Origin: Glycomyces sambucus | GTDB taxonomy: Bacteria; Actinomycetota; Actinomycetes; Mycobacteriales; Micromonosporaceae | Assembly: GCF_900102815.1 (NCBI RefSeq) | Contig: NZ_FNGF01000007.1 | Coordinates: 62,001-126,000, forward strand | Direction of reading: 5' to 3' | DNA: 64,000 bases | In this document: positions 37,940 to 46,403 of the stretch, piece after piece | Numbering within the stretch: the first letter of the stretch is position 1 | Layout of the letters: each line of letters starts with the position of its first letter | The notes under the pieces: generated by a model | What the model was told of the DNA's origin: nothing | What the model saw: only the letters and a program-made list of their open reading frames with translations | Databases searched by the model: none | Position numbers and translations under genes: made by a program

Positions 37940-38863
37940 TCAGAACTCGATCTGCTCGCGGCGGCCGAACCGCAGCGACACCACGGCCAGGGTCAGGGCG
38001 GCGAAGAACAGCACCACGCCGATCGCGGACGCGAACGCCTGCTCGGCGTTCTTGAACGCGTACTTCCAGATGACGCCGCCGACCACTTCGCTGGCGGCGT
38101 CGGGGCCGCCCTGCTCGGGTGTCATCAGGTACACCAGCACGAACACGTCCAGCGCCACGATCGACAGGTAGATCCACGCGGTCTGCACGGAGTCCCACAG
38201 CAGCGGCAGCGTGATCTTGAAGAACGTCTGGAACCGGCCCGCGCCGTCGATGATCGCCGCCTCGTAGAGGTCGCGCGGGATCGACGCCATCGCCGAGGAG
38301 AAGAACACCAGGTAGAACCCGACCGCGCTCCACACCAGGACCCCGATGACGGCCGCGAGCACGAACCGCTTGTCGGCGAGGAACCCGTTGACGGGGGCCG
38401 GGAGCCCGACCGCCCCGAGTGCCCCGGTGATGAGCCCGCCGAAGCCCTCGGGCGCGTACACCTGCTTCCACAGGATGCCCACGATCGCGACCGACAGCAC
38501 CTGCGGGAAGAAGTAGACGACCTTGTGGAACTTCGAGCCGCGCACGCCCTCGATGCGCCCCTGGCGGCTGCGCCCGCCGAGGTTGAGCATGAACGCGAAG
38601 AACAGGCCCAGCACGATCGTGATCACCGGCATCACCAGGAGGATGATCCCGGTGTGCCGCAGGGCCGGCAGTACGAACCGCTCGTCCTTGAAGAGGTTGA
38701 GGTAGTTGTCGAACCCGATGTAGTCGAAGTTGTTGCTCGACCCCGACCAGTCGGTCAGGGAGATCTGGAAGGCCTGGGCGAACGGCAGGATCACCAGCCA
38801 GGCGTACAGCCCCACCGGCAGTGCCAGGAAGCTCAGGATGAACGGGTACCTGCCGTGTCTCAC
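37940..38863 (-). CDS. ngcF: Carbohydrate ABC transporter permease, NgcF-like
   Basis: 307-residue MalF/UgpA-type permease with six predicted helices. The first periplasmic region has SLTDWSGSSNNFDYIGFDNY, and the EAA loop is EAAIIDGAGRFQTFFKITLP. It forms a heterodimer with the next gene product and receives sugar from the lipoprotein encoded just upstream. ATG 38863 with GGAGGGCC upstream. Likely part of a murR-ngcE-ngcF-ngcG operon. Confidence 0.86.
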   Translation of the reverse strand: MRHGRYPFILSFLALPVGLYAWLVILPFAQAFQISLTDWSGSSNNFDYIGFDNYLNLFKDERFVLPALRHTGIILLVMPVITIVLGLFFAFMLNLGGRSRQGRIEGVRGSKFHKVVYFFPQVLSVAIVGILWKQVYAPEGFGGLITGALGAVGLPAPVNGFLADKRFVLAAVIGVLVWSAVGFYLVFFSSAMASIPRDLYEAAIIDGAGRFQTFFKITLPLLWDSVQTAWIYLSIVALDVFVLVYLMTPEQGGPDAASEVVGGVIWKYAFKNAEQAFASAIGVVLFFAALTLAVVSLRFGRREQIEF

Positions 38864-38890
38864 GACCCAGGCCCTCCTCTCGTACCGGAC

Positions 38891-40288
38891 CTAGTCCTCG
38901 TGGGTGAACTTCTCGACGGTGTCGTCGGCGGCGGTCTCGTCGGCGACGGCCTGCATCCGGTCGATGAACTCGGCCGCGGTCGACTCGCCCGACAGCAGCG
39001 CGCCCAGCGCGGGCTTGACCTCGTCGCTCATCTTCGTGTACCAGAAGCGGAACCGCGGCTGGAACAGGTCCTCCGGGTTCGACACCAGCGCGTCGGTCGC
39101 CTGCGCGGCCGGGTTGTCGAGCGGGACGTCCTTGACGACCGTGGCCGCCTGCACCGTGTCGCCGAAGATCTGCGCGCCCTCCTTGGAGAGCATGATGCGC
39201 AGGTACTCGTAGGCGCCCGCGAGGTTCGTCGCGTTCTTGGGGACCACGAACGGCTCCTCGCCGCCGGCGCTGATGAGGCCCGGCTGCGCCGAGCCCTCGA
39301 ACGCCGGGACGCCCATCGGCATGTACTCGAAGTCGGCCGGCGCGATCGCCGCCTGCTCGTTGGGCAGCCACGACCCGCACGGCAGGAACGCGGCCTTGCG
39401 CTCGTTGAACGCCGTCTGCGACTGGATGTGGTCGATGCCCGGCGTGCCCTCGAGGATGTAGCCCTCGGTGTAGAGCGCGGCCAGCGCCTCGGCGGCCTTG
39501 ACGACCGACGGGTTGCGCCACGCGTCGGGCTCCAGGTGGTCGATGGCCTTGACGACCTCGACGCCGCCGTGCTTGCCGGCGAGGATGAGCAGCAGGTCGT
39601 ACAGGTACACCGGGTGCTGCCCGGCGTACGTCCACGGCGCGATCCCGGCCTCCTGGATGGTCGGGCAGAGCGCGAGCATCTCCTCCCACGTGGTCGGCGG
39701 GGTCCAGCCCTGGTCGCGGAACAGCTTGGCGTCGTACCAGACCGTCCACGCCGAGAACACGTAGTTCAGGGCGTACACCTCGCCGTTGAAGGTGCCCATC
39801 GAGAGCACGCCGTCGCGCAGGGTCTCGCGGACGGTGACCTCGGGGTCGTCGTAGGACGGGGCGTCCAGCAGCGGGGTGAGCTCGGCGAGCTCGCCGTCGC
39901 TGACGAGCGAGTCCATCGGGATCTGCTGCGCGCCGGAGTTGTCGAGCACGTCCGTGGGCTTGCCCTCGGCGAAGCGCGGCTGCTGGGTCTCGGCGATCGC
40001 CTGGGTCGCCAGGTGCGTGATCGCCGCGTCCGGGAACGCGCGGTTGTAGATCTCCTGGTGCGCCTTGGCGTACTCCTCGCCGAAGCCGCCGTCGAAGATG
40101 ACGACGTCGAGCGGCGCGGACCCGTCGACCCCGAACGGGTTCTCCGCGTCGTCGCCGACGGTCACCTCCTCGGCGTCGTCGTCCCCGCCGCTGGTGGCGC
40201 AGGCCGCCAGGGACGAGGCCGCGAGTCCGGCGGCGGTGGCCCCGAAGAGGTTGCGGCGGTTGAACAGGGGTTGGTTCGAGTTCCTCAT
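38891..40288 (-). CDS. ngcE: Sugar-binding lipoprotein, NgcE-like (GlcNAc/chitobiose)
   Basis: Extracellular solute-binding protein of 465 residues. A twin-arginine-like leader (NRRNLFGATAAGLAASSLAAC) ends in the lipobox LAAC, giving lipid anchoring at the cysteine near residue 29; Tat export is typical of NgcE proteins. The mature domain has the CUT1 two-lobe pattern, with conserved WTVWYDAKLFRDQGWTPPTTW. The start ATG has AGGAG. With a GlcNAc kinase and MurQ nearby, cargo could be GlcNAc, chitobiose or muropeptide sugars (MurNAc, GlcNAc-MurNAc). Confidence 0.84.
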   Translation of the reverse strand: MRNSNQPLFNRRNLFGATAAGLAASSLAACATSGGDDDAEEVTVGDDAENPFGVDGSAPLDVVIFDGGFGEEYAKAHQEIYNRAFPDAAITHLATQAIAETQQPRFAEGKPTDVLDNSGAQQIPMDSLVSDGELAELTPLLDAPSYDDPEVTVRETLRDGVLSMGTFNGEVYALNYVFSAWTVWYDAKLFRDQGWTPPTTWEEMLALCPTIQEAGIAPWTYAGQHPVYLYDLLLILAGKHGGVEVVKAIDHLEPDAWRNPSVVKAAEALAALYTEGYILEGTPGIDHIQSQTAFNERKAAFLPCGSWLPNEQAAIAPADFEYMPMGVPAFEGSAQPGLISAGGEEPFVVPKNATNLAGAYEYLRIMLSKEGAQIFGDTVQAATVVKDVPLDNPAAQATDALVSNPEDLFQPRFRFWYTKMSDEVKPALGALLSGESTAAEFIDRMQAVADETAADDTVEKFTHED

Positions 40289-40338
40289 GGGTTTCGCTCC
40301 TGAGTTGGGGGTAGAGATGAGAACGTTCGGTCGGGCGG

Positions 40339-41271
40339 TCAGCCGGCGCCGTTCCTGGGCCGCGGCGTCGGGCGGTGGCCGACCACCGCCCGCGCCCGGG
40401 ATTCGAGGGCCTCCGAGGCCGCGGGGAACCGCCGCTGCGCGACGGCTATGTGGATGAGGTCGGCGACCAGCAGCGCCGAGTGCCGGGACGCGAGGAGGTC
40501 GGCGCGGTGGCTGGTGCGGCGGGCGGCCGAGGCCAGGCACACGTCGGCGACCTCGGCCAGTTCGGCCTCGGGGCAGGCGGTGACGGCCACGGTGAACGCG
40601 CCGCGGGTGCCGGCCTCGCTGAGCATCTCGATGGTCTCGGCGGTGGTGCCCGAGTGCGAGATGGCCAGGGCCACGTCGCGCTCGCCGAGGAGCGCGGCGC
40701 TGGCGAGGGCGTCGTGGACCTCGGTCCAGGCCCAGGCGGCGACGCCGGTGCGGTAGAAGCCCATCTGGAGTTCGCGGGCGACGGTGGCGCTGGAGCCGAC
40801 CCCGTAGACGTCGACGCGGCCGGCCGCGGAGACGCGGGTCGCGACGCGCTCGACGGCGGCGAGGTCGAGGGTGTCGATCGTGTCGCGGAGCATCGCGGCA
40901 TCGATCGTGATGAGCTGCTTGAGAACTCGGTCGAGCGGGTCGTCCGGTCCGATCTCGCGGCCGATGTTGACGTCCCAGCCGGTCTCGTGCCTGGCCGAGG
41001 CCCTGCCGGTCTCGGTGGCGATGGCGACCCGGAGGGCCGCGTAACCGTCGTATCCGAGGTGACGGCAGAATCGGGTGATGGTTCCTGGGGAGGTGCCCGA
41101 GAGCTCGGCGAGATCCATGATCGTCGCCCGGGCCGCGGCTTCGGGGTCGGCCAGTACCTGGCCGGCCACTTTGGACATCGCTTCGGAGAGATCGCTGGCG
41201 CCCGTGCGGATGCGTTCGAGCACGCCGGTCTCGACGGGGGCGGTGGGCGCATCTGTCCGGGTTCGGTCCAT
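40339..41271 (-). CDS. MurR/RpiR family regulator with SIS domain
   Basis: 310-residue repressor-type regulator. The N-terminal HTH_6 domain (MDLAELSGTSPGTITRFCR) lies near residues 50-70. The C-terminal SIS domain (VYGVGSSATVARELQM, ALAISHSGTTAETIEMLSEA) binds phosphosugars such as MurNAc-6P or GlcNAc-6P. It heads the ngcEFG genes and is divergent from the sugar kinase, so both are likely targets. One of two paralogues in the cluster. Confidence 0.9.
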   Translation of the reverse strand: MDRTRTDAPTAPVETGVLERIRTGASDLSEAMSKVAGQVLADPEAAARATIMDLAELSGTSPGTITRFCRHLGYDGYAALRVAIATETGRASARHETGWDVNIGREIGPDDPLDRVLKQLITIDAAMLRDTIDTLDLAAVERVATRVSAAGRVDVYGVGSSATVARELQMGFYRTGVAAWAWTEVHDALASAALLGERDVALAISHSGTTAETIEMLSEAGTRGAFTVAVTACPEAELAEVADVCLASAARRTSHRADLLASRHSALLVADLIHIAVAQRRFPAASEALESRARAVVGHRPTPRPRNGAG

Positions 41272-41412
41272 GGGCGACCCTTTCGGGAGGTGGATTCAAG
41301 AAAAACTATTACCTATGCCACACTCGTGTCAAGTTGATGAGAATTATTATTTTTACTGGTTTGCACCTAGAGCGGATACTGCTGGTAGCGCGAGAAGCGA
41401 GGACCCTCAAAC
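41272..41412. promoter_or_regulatory. AT-rich divergent promoter region murR2 / nagK
   Basis: 141 bases, unusually AT-rich for this DNA. On the minus strand TTGACA (41327-41332) faces TAGTTT (41303-41308, spacer 18) or TAATAG (spacer 15). AAAAACTATTA and TTATTATTTTT flank the -35 as imperfect inverted elements and could be regulator half sites. Confidence 0.45.
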
Positions 41413-42366
41413 ATGCATGCAAGACTCGCCGTCGGCCTTGACGCCGGCGGAACCAGCAGCCGCGCCGTCCTCATCGATGAGAGCGGAGCGGTGCTCGGCA
41501 CCGGCGCGTCCGGTCCGGCCAACCCGGTGGGCGGCGACCGGGAGATCGCGCTGTCCAACATGGCCCTGGCGTTCCAGCGCGCGCTCGGCGGCATCGACCC
41601 GCGGGAGGTCGGCTCGGTGTGCGTCGGGACCGCGGGCGCGCTGTCGCTGACCGAGGAGGTGCGCGAGGTCTCGGCGGACCTCAAGCGGCGCTTCGGCACC
41701 GACTGCGAGGTGGAAGTGGTCTCGGACGCGGTGATCGCGTTCGCGGCCGGCTCCTCGGCCCCGGACGGGACCGTCATCGTCTCGGGCACCGGCGCGGTGG
41801 CGTTCGCGATCCGCGACCGCACGCCCGCGCTGCGCTCGGACGGGTACGGCTGGCTGTTCGGCGACGCCGGCTCCGGGTTCTGGCTCGGCCGCGAGGCGGT
41901 CCGGGCGGCGCTGCGGCACATCGACGGGAACGGCCCCGGGGGCCGGCTCGTCGAGGCGATCATCGCGGCCATCGCACCCGACAAGCGGCGCTCGGGCGCC
42001 CTGGTCGCCAAGTGCATGGCCGATCCCCCGGTGCGGTTGTCGCGCTTCGCGGCCCTGGTGTGCGAGGCCGCCGACGGCGGCGACGCCGTGGCCGAGTCCA
42101 TCGTGGCGCGGGCCGTCGGCCACCTGGCCGAGTCGGTCTCGTACGTCGTCGACCGCGAGCTGCCGATCGTCATGGCCGGCAGCCTCCTCACCCGACCCAC
42201 CCCCATCGCCGCGCTCCTCCAGGAGCGCTTCCGGCTGGTCTACCCCAAGGCCGGCATCAGCAAGGCCACCGATCCCGCCATCGGCGCGGCCTGGATGGCC
42301 GCCAGCGCGTTCGTCACCGACCCCGCCGAGCGCGTCCGGCTCCACCGCCAGCTCGCCTGGCGCTGA
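41413..42366 (+). CDS. nagK: N-acetylglucosamine / N-acetylmuramic acid kinase, BadF/NagK family
   Basis: Cytoplasmic ASKHA-fold sugar kinase of 317 residues. The phosphate-1 motif is GLDAGGTSSRAVLID, phosphate-2 region VIVSGTGAVAFAI, with GYGWLFGDAGSGFWLGREAV between; the adenosine motif is near IVMAGSLL. The family phosphorylates GlcNAc and in some members MurNAc at C6 (NagK/MurK). With MurQ nearby, its product would feed the etherase if it acts on MurNAc. Divergent from a MurR regulator. Substrate range needs assay; the symbol is by family. Confidence 0.85.
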   Translation: MHARLAVGLDAGGTSSRAVLIDESGAVLGTGASGPANPVGGDREIALSNMALAFQRALGGIDPREVGSVCVGTAGALSLTEEVREVSADLKRRFGTDCEVEVVSDAVIAFAAGSSAPDGTVIVSGTGAVAFAIRDRTPALRSDGYGWLFGDAGSGFWLGREAVRAALRHIDGNGPGGRLVEAIIAAIAPDKRRSGALVAKCMADPPVRLSRFAALVCEAADGGDAVAESIVARAVGHLAESVSYVVDRELPIVMAGSLLTRPTPIAALLQERFRLVYPKAGISKATDPAIGAAWMAASAFVTDPAERVRLHRQLAWR

Positions 42367-42565
42367 ATCGAATCACCGCCCCCACCGAGCCCACCCGCCC
42401 CCGCACGCACGCCGCCCCCATCACCGGCGCCCGAGCGGGGGCGGCCCCGTTCCACCGCACGTGCCGCGCTTCCACGAGCCGCGGGCGCCGACTTCGCTCC
42501 GCATCCCCGGCCGACCCCGGCTCTCGCGCTCCCGGCGGCCTGGTGACAGCTGGCCCACCGCAGCC

Positions 42566-42621
42566 GGGGCTGCGGGGCTGCGGGGCTGCGGGGCTGCGGG
42601 GCTGCGGGGCTGCGGGGCTGC
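42566..42621. repeat. Octamer tandem array, 7 x GGGGCTGC
   Basis: Seven perfect, uninterrupted copies of GGGGCTGC (56 bases), followed directly by the first 36-base direct repeat. A likely length-variable locus. Confidence 0.95.
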
Positions 42622-42623
42622 GA

Positions 42624-42659
42624 CATGTCATACCCCTCGGGCACTGTTGATCCGGGGGC
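42624..42659. repeat. 36-base direct repeat, copy 1
   Basis: Starts CATGTCATACC and ends GTTGATCCGGGGGC. It matches copy 2 at 33 of 36 positions (differences at bases 7, 12 and 15). Confidence 0.9.
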
Positions 42660-42764
42660 CGCACCGCTGCCGCCGGCTTCGGCGTGCCCGCGGAACCACA
42701 TTCCGGAAACCGCGCCCCCGAAATCGCACCCCTGAAAACCGCCCACGCCAGCGCAACGGACGCC

Positions 42765-42800
42765 CATGTCGTACCTCTAGGGCACTGTTGATCCGGGGGC
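42765..42800. repeat. 36-base direct repeat, copy 2
   Basis: Starts CATGTCGTACC and ends GTTGATCCGGGGGC, 105 bases after copy 1. Two copies at irregular spacing do not make a CRISPR; a dispersed REP-like element is more likely. Confidence 0.9.
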
Positions 42801-42831
42801 GGCCGGCGGCCGTCCCCGAACTGGGGTGCCC

Positions 42832-43758
42832 TCAGCCCGCCAGCGCCCCCGAGAGCCGTCCGTCCGCCAGCGCGAGGCGCGCTTCGGCCGCCGCCGCGTC
42901 GATGCCGAGTTCGAGCATCACCACGGCGGTCTTCACGCGGTCGCCCGACGCCGCCAGCGCGGCCTCGGCCTCCTCCTGCCCGGCCCCGGTGATCTCGCGG
43001 ATCATCCGCACCGCCCGCGCGGCGAGCTTCTGGTTCGCGACCTTCATGTCCACCATGTAGTTCCGGTAGACCTTCCCGAGCCGCACCATGCTGATCGTCG
43101 ACACCATGTTGAGCACGAACTTCTGCGCCGTCCCCGACTTCAGCCGCGTCGACCCGGCCACCACCTCGGGCCCGACCTCCACCTCGATCCGGTGCTCGGC
43201 CGCGTCCGAGAGCACCGTGCCGGTGTTGCACGACAGCCCCACCGTCAGCGCCCCCCGCCGCCGCGCCTCGCGCACGGCCGCCACCACGAACGGGGTCCGC
43301 CCGCTCGCGGCCAGGCCCACGACGGCGTCGGCCGGGCCGATCCCGTCCGCCGCGATGGCGGCCTCGCCCGCGGCCTCGTCGTCCTCGGTCCCCTCGACCG
43401 CGCCGCCCTCGGCGGCCTTGCCCCCGGCGATGATCGCCTTGATGAACTCGGGTTCGGTCGAGAACGTCGGCGGGCACTCGGCGGCGTCCATCACCGCCAT
43501 CCGCCCGGCGGTCCCCGCGCCCACGTACCGCAGGCGCCCGCCCTTCGCGAGCCGGTCGGCGACGGCGTCGATCGCGGCGGCCACCTCGGGGAGCACGGCC
43601 GCGACGGCGGCGGATACGCTCGCATCGGCCTCGTTCATGGTCCTCGCCAGGTCGAGGGTCGACAGCTCCTCGATCCCCGCGTAGCGCGGGTCGGCCCGCT
43701 CGGTCGCCAGCATGGCCAACAGGGTGCGCGCTTCAAGGCGCTCGGTCGGTTCACTCAC
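42832..43758 (-). CDS. murQ: N-acetylmuramic acid 6-phosphate etherase
   Basis: Cleaves the lactyl ether of MurNAc-6-phosphate, giving GlcNAc-6-phosphate and D-lactate in cell-wall recycling. It has 308 residues. SIS-fold signatures are clear: YVGAGTAGRMAVMDAAECPP with the catalytic Glu, AIIAGGKAAEGGAVEGTEDD with the second acidic site, LAASGRTPFV and LKSGTAQKFVLNMVST. The GTG at 43758 begins the conserved region; a far longer upstream frame is a shadow. Divergent from murR with a palindrome between them. Confidence 0.96.
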   Translation of the reverse strand: MSEPTERLEARTLLAMLATERADPRYAGIEELSTLDLARTMNEADASVSAAVAAVLPEVAAAIDAVADRLAKGGRLRYVGAGTAGRMAVMDAAECPPTFSTEPEFIKAIIAGGKAAEGGAVEGTEDDEAAGEAAIAADGIGPADAVVGLAASGRTPFVVAAVREARRRGALTVGLSCNTGTVLSDAAEHRIEVEVGPEVVAGSTRLKSGTAQKFVLNMVSTISMVRLGKVYRNYMVDMKVANQKLAARAVRMIREITGAGQEEAEAALAASGDRVKTAVVMLELGIDAAAAEARLALADGRLSGALAG

Positions 43759-43777
43759 AGTTGCGAGCGTAGCGCAA

Positions 43778-43792
43778 TGAAGTAAAATTTCA
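43778..43792. promoter_or_regulatory. Candidate MurR operator (murQ/murR)
   Basis: TGAAGTAAAATTTCA, an imperfect 15-bp palindrome 20 bases upstream of the murQ start and 69 before murR. The TGAA-N7-TTCA architecture is that of RpiR-family sites. Confidence 0.6.
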
Positions 43793-43860
43793 CTCACCCA
43801 GGATCGCCTGAAGAATCGCGCCGACCCGTGGTGCCGCCGCGGCGGGTGTACCGTGACGTC

Positions 43861-44742
43861 ATGCCAGCAAGCCGCACCGACACGCCCAACCTCCTGGTGC
43901 TCATCAAGTCGGTCCTGCCCTCGTTGTCGAAGGCCGAGACCAAGGTCGCCCAAGAGATCATCCGCGAGCCCGAGGCCGCCTCGACGCGGACCATCACCGA
44001 ACTCGCCCGCGCCGCGGGCACCTCCGAGGCCACCGTCGTGCGCTTCTGCCGCTCCCTCGGCCTCGCCGGCCACCGCGAGCTGCGCATGCGCGCCGCCCAG
44101 GCCGTCATCGGCACCGGCGACGGGCCCGACCGCGAGATCGCCGGCGGCGACATCCCCACCGGGGCCGACATGTCCCGCATCATCGCCACGGTCTCGTACG
44201 CCGACATGGGCGCGATCACCGACACCGCGAACGCCCTCGACACCGCGGCGTGCGAGGCGGCCGTCGCCGCCCTGGCCGCGGCCGGGCGCATCGACGTGTT
44301 CGGGGTCGAGGCGTCGGGCATCGTCGCCGCCGACCTCGTCAAGAAGCTGCACCGCATCGGCTCGGTCGCGTTCTCGTGGCCCGACGTCCACGCCGCCCTC
44401 GTCGCGAGCGCCCTCGCCGGCCCCAAGGACGTCGCCGTCGCGATCTCCCACTCCGGCGCGACCACCGAGACCGTGGAGTTCCTGGAGGCCGCCCGCGACC
44501 GGGAGGCCGTCACCATCGCGATCACCAACCACGCCCGGTCCCCGCTGGCGCAGGCCGCGGACCTGGTCCTCACCACCGCCGCGCGGGAGACGACGTTCCG
44601 GTCCGGGGCCACCGTCAGCCGCATCGCGCAGCTCATGGTCGTCGACTGCCTGTTCGTGGGGGTCGCGGCCAAGCAGCGCAAGCGCACCGCGAAGGCGCTC
44701 GCGGCGACCGCGGCCGCGGTCTCGCACCGGCAGCGGACGTGA
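43861..44742 (+). CDS. murR: MurR/RpiR family regulator of MurNAc-6P etherase
   Basis: 293-residue regulator with HTH_6 (ELARAAGTSEATVVRFCRSL) near residue 45 and a SIS domain (VFGVEASGIVAADLV, VAISHSGATTETVEFLEAA) near 130-230. It is divergent from murQ, the arrangement of MurR elsewhere, and likely senses MurNAc-6-phosphate or GlcNAc-6-phosphate. ATG 43861 is preferred to an upstream in-frame GTG at 43828. Paralogue of the regulator near ngcE, roughly alignable throughout. Confidence 0.91.
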   Translation: MPASRTDTPNLLVLIKSVLPSLSKAETKVAQEIIREPEAASTRTITELARAAGTSEATVVRFCRSLGLAGHRELRMRAAQAVIGTGDGPDREIAGGDIPTGADMSRIIATVSYADMGAITDTANALDTAACEAAVAALAAAGRIDVFGVEASGIVAADLVKKLHRIGSVAFSWPDVHAALVASALAGPKDVAVAISHSGATTETVEFLEAARDREAVTIAITNHARSPLAQAADLVLTTAARETTFRSGATVSRIAQLMVVDCLFVGVAAKQRKRTAKALAATAAAVSHRQRT

Positions 44743-44743
44743 C

Positions 44744-44779
44744 GATCGCGCGCGGCGGTCACCGTCGCCGCGCGCGATC
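44744..44779. terminator. Bidirectional terminator murR / amidase
   Basis: Perfect 14-bp stem GATCGCGCGCGGCG with complement and 8-base loop between the convergent murR and amidase genes. Confidence 0.78.
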
Positions 44780-44801
44780 AGCTTGCGCGCCTTCACCGGT
44801 C

Positions 44802-45503
44802 TTACCGGTCGCGGGCCGCCTCGACCTCGTCCCGCAGCCGCGGGAGCCGGTCGTGGAAGATCCCGGGGCACTGGGTCGAGTTGAAGTCCATGTGCCCGTA
44901 GATCTCGCTCGACGGGACGCCGTACTGCTCGCAGGCGAACGCGCACAGCGTCACCAGCGACTCCCACTGGGCCGCGGGCGGGACCGCCCCCGCATGGTAC
45001 GAGCCCTCGTTGGAGATCCCGATCGCGGAGCCGTTCTGGCCCGAGGTGTGGATGCCCATGATGAAGCGCTGCCCGGACATGAGCGCGGCGAGGCTCCCGG
45101 TGGTGCCCTCGGTGATCCAGCCGCCGCGGCTGACGACGAAGTTGTAGCCGGAGTCGCGCCAGCCGTTGCCGTCCATGTGTAGGTCCTGCACCCACTTCGC
45201 GTGGGCGTGGGCCTGCGCGCGGGAGAAGTCCGCGGTGTTCGGCGAGACCGTGTGGTGCACGATGAGCTTCGCCGGGCTCCCCTGGATGACGGGGTTGGTG
45301 CCGTTGGGGCGCCGCGCGCCCCACTCGGTGGTCGAGTCGACGTCGGGTTCTACTGCGGCCGTGCCGAACTCGGCCGGTTCGTACGCTTCGCCGTTCACGC
45401 CGGTCGCGGCGTGCGCGGGCGCGGCGGCGAGGCCGGTGGCCCCGGCGGCGAGGAGGGCGCCGGTCCCGAACAGGACCCGGCGCCGGATGCGGTGGTCGTC
45501 CAT
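44802..45503 (-). CDS. Secreted N-acetylmuramoyl-L-alanine amidase (PGRP/Amidase_2)
   Basis: Zinc amidase of 233 residues that separates stem peptides from MurNAc. A signal peptide with twin arginines (RIRRRVLFGTGALLAAGATG, Tat-like) precedes the Amidase_2 domain. Zinc ligands fit LIVHHTVSP (His), GHMDFNSTQCPG (His and Cys) near residues 204 and 212. ATG 45503 has GGGAGG upstream. It lies between the lysozyme gene and murR; joint action with the lysozyme and NagZ would release sugars for the NgcEFG importer. Confidence 0.9.
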   Translation of the reverse strand: MDDHRIRRRVLFGTGALLAAGATGLAAAPAHAATGVNGEAYEPAEFGTAAVEPDVDSTTEWGARRPNGTNPVIQGSPAKLIVHHTVSPNTADFSRAQAHAHAKWVQDLHMDGNGWRDSGYNFVVSRGGWITEGTTGSLAALMSGQRFIMGIHTSGQNGSAIGISNEGSYHAGAVPPAAQWESLVTLCAFACEQYGVPSSEIYGHMDFNSTQCPGIFHDRLPRLRDEVEAARDR

Positions 45504-45559
45504 GGTCTGCCTCCCGGGACGCCGCGGGCCGGGCCCGGCGGCCCGGCCCGCGCGTCGCA

Positions 45560-46333
45560 CTAGGTGTTGTTCGCCAGCGCGAGGAGTCGCGAGGCCGAGC
45601 CGTTGAAGTAGTTCCGGTCCACGTTCCCGGAGATGCCCGAGACCGATCCGGTGGACGTGTACTGCCAGAACGTCCAGGTCGTGTTGTTCCACCCGGCGGG
45701 CAGCGAGGGGGCCGAGACGCCCCAGTGCGCGATCCACAGCGGGCTCTTGGAGGCCATGCCGGTCCACGAGCCGGTGCAGGTGTTCCACCACGAGGCGGTC
45801 GTGTAGATGACGACGTCGCGGCCGGTGCGGGACTTGTACGTGTTGTAGAAGTCGGTGATCCAGTTGCGCATCGAGGTGGTGCTCAGCCCGTAGCAGGCCG
45901 CGCCCGAGGGCGGGGCCTCCAGGTCGAGCGCGCCCGGGAGGGTGAGCCCGTCGGCCGACCAGGCGCCGCCGTTGCTGGCGAAGAAGTTCGCCTGCGCGGC
46001 GCCGGTGGAGGAGTTGGGGCGCGCGAAGTGGTAGGCGCCGCGGATGACGCCCGCGGCGTGCGCGGCCGGGTAGTTGGTGTTGAAGCGGGCGTCCCTGAAG
46101 GTGGTGCCCTCGGTGGCCTTGATGTAGGCGAACTGGATCCCGGAGTTCTTGACGGAGGTCCAGTTGATGGAGCCCTGGTAGTTCGAGACGTCGATGCCCG
46201 CCAGGCCCTGGGCCTGGGCGGGGCTCGCGACGGCGAGTCCGGTCGCGGTCATGACCGCGGAGAGGAGGACCACGACCGCGGCGCGCAGCCCGTGGCGTCT
46301 TCTGAGGTTGCGGAGGGTGGCGAAGAGGTTCAC
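45560..46333 (-). CDS. Secreted GH25 lysozyme
   Basis: 257-residue muramidase (Chalaropsis/cellosyl type) cutting MurNAc-GlcNAc bonds. Signal peptide AAVVVLLSAVMTATGLAVAS. The GH25 fold starts GIDVSNYQGSINW with the conserved Asp; the catalytic acid region is LPGALDLEAPP near residue 138, and WIAHWG and TWTFWQYTSTGSVSGI complete the signature. No separate binding domain. GTG start with CAGGGAGC. Upstream lie two palindromes, one MurR-like. Confidence 0.93.
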   Translation of the reverse strand: MNLFATLRNLRRRHGLRAAVVVLLSAVMTATGLAVASPAQAQGLAGIDVSNYQGSINWTSVKNSGIQFAYIKATEGTTFRDARFNTNYPAAHAAGVIRGAYHFARPNSSTGAAQANFFASNGGAWSADGLTLPGALDLEAPPSGAACYGLSTTSMRNWITDFYNTYKSRTGRDVVIYTTASWWNTCTGSWTGMASKSPLWIAHWGVSAPSLPAGWNNTTWTFWQYTSTGSVSGISGNVDRNYFNGSASRLLALANNT

Positions 46334-46403
46334 ACGATGCTCCCTGCTTGTCAGGAGATCTCACAATTGGGTGGAGTGCCGGGTTTGGCACCTGGCCCCA
46401 GTA

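Larger units (their letters stand above)
42367..42831. other. Repeat-bearing gap between nagK and murQ
   Basis: 465 bases between convergent genes with no credible gene. It holds the seven-copy octamer array and the two 36-base direct repeats listed separately. Confidence 0.65.

Noticed and set aside
41619-42650. 343-codon frame overlapping nagK and the octamer array
   Set aside because: Frame-shifted shadow of nagK that reads through the repeats; no family match.
42566-42800. CRISPR array
   Set aside because: The octamers have no spacers and the 36-mers occur only twice at irregular distance; no cas genes are present.
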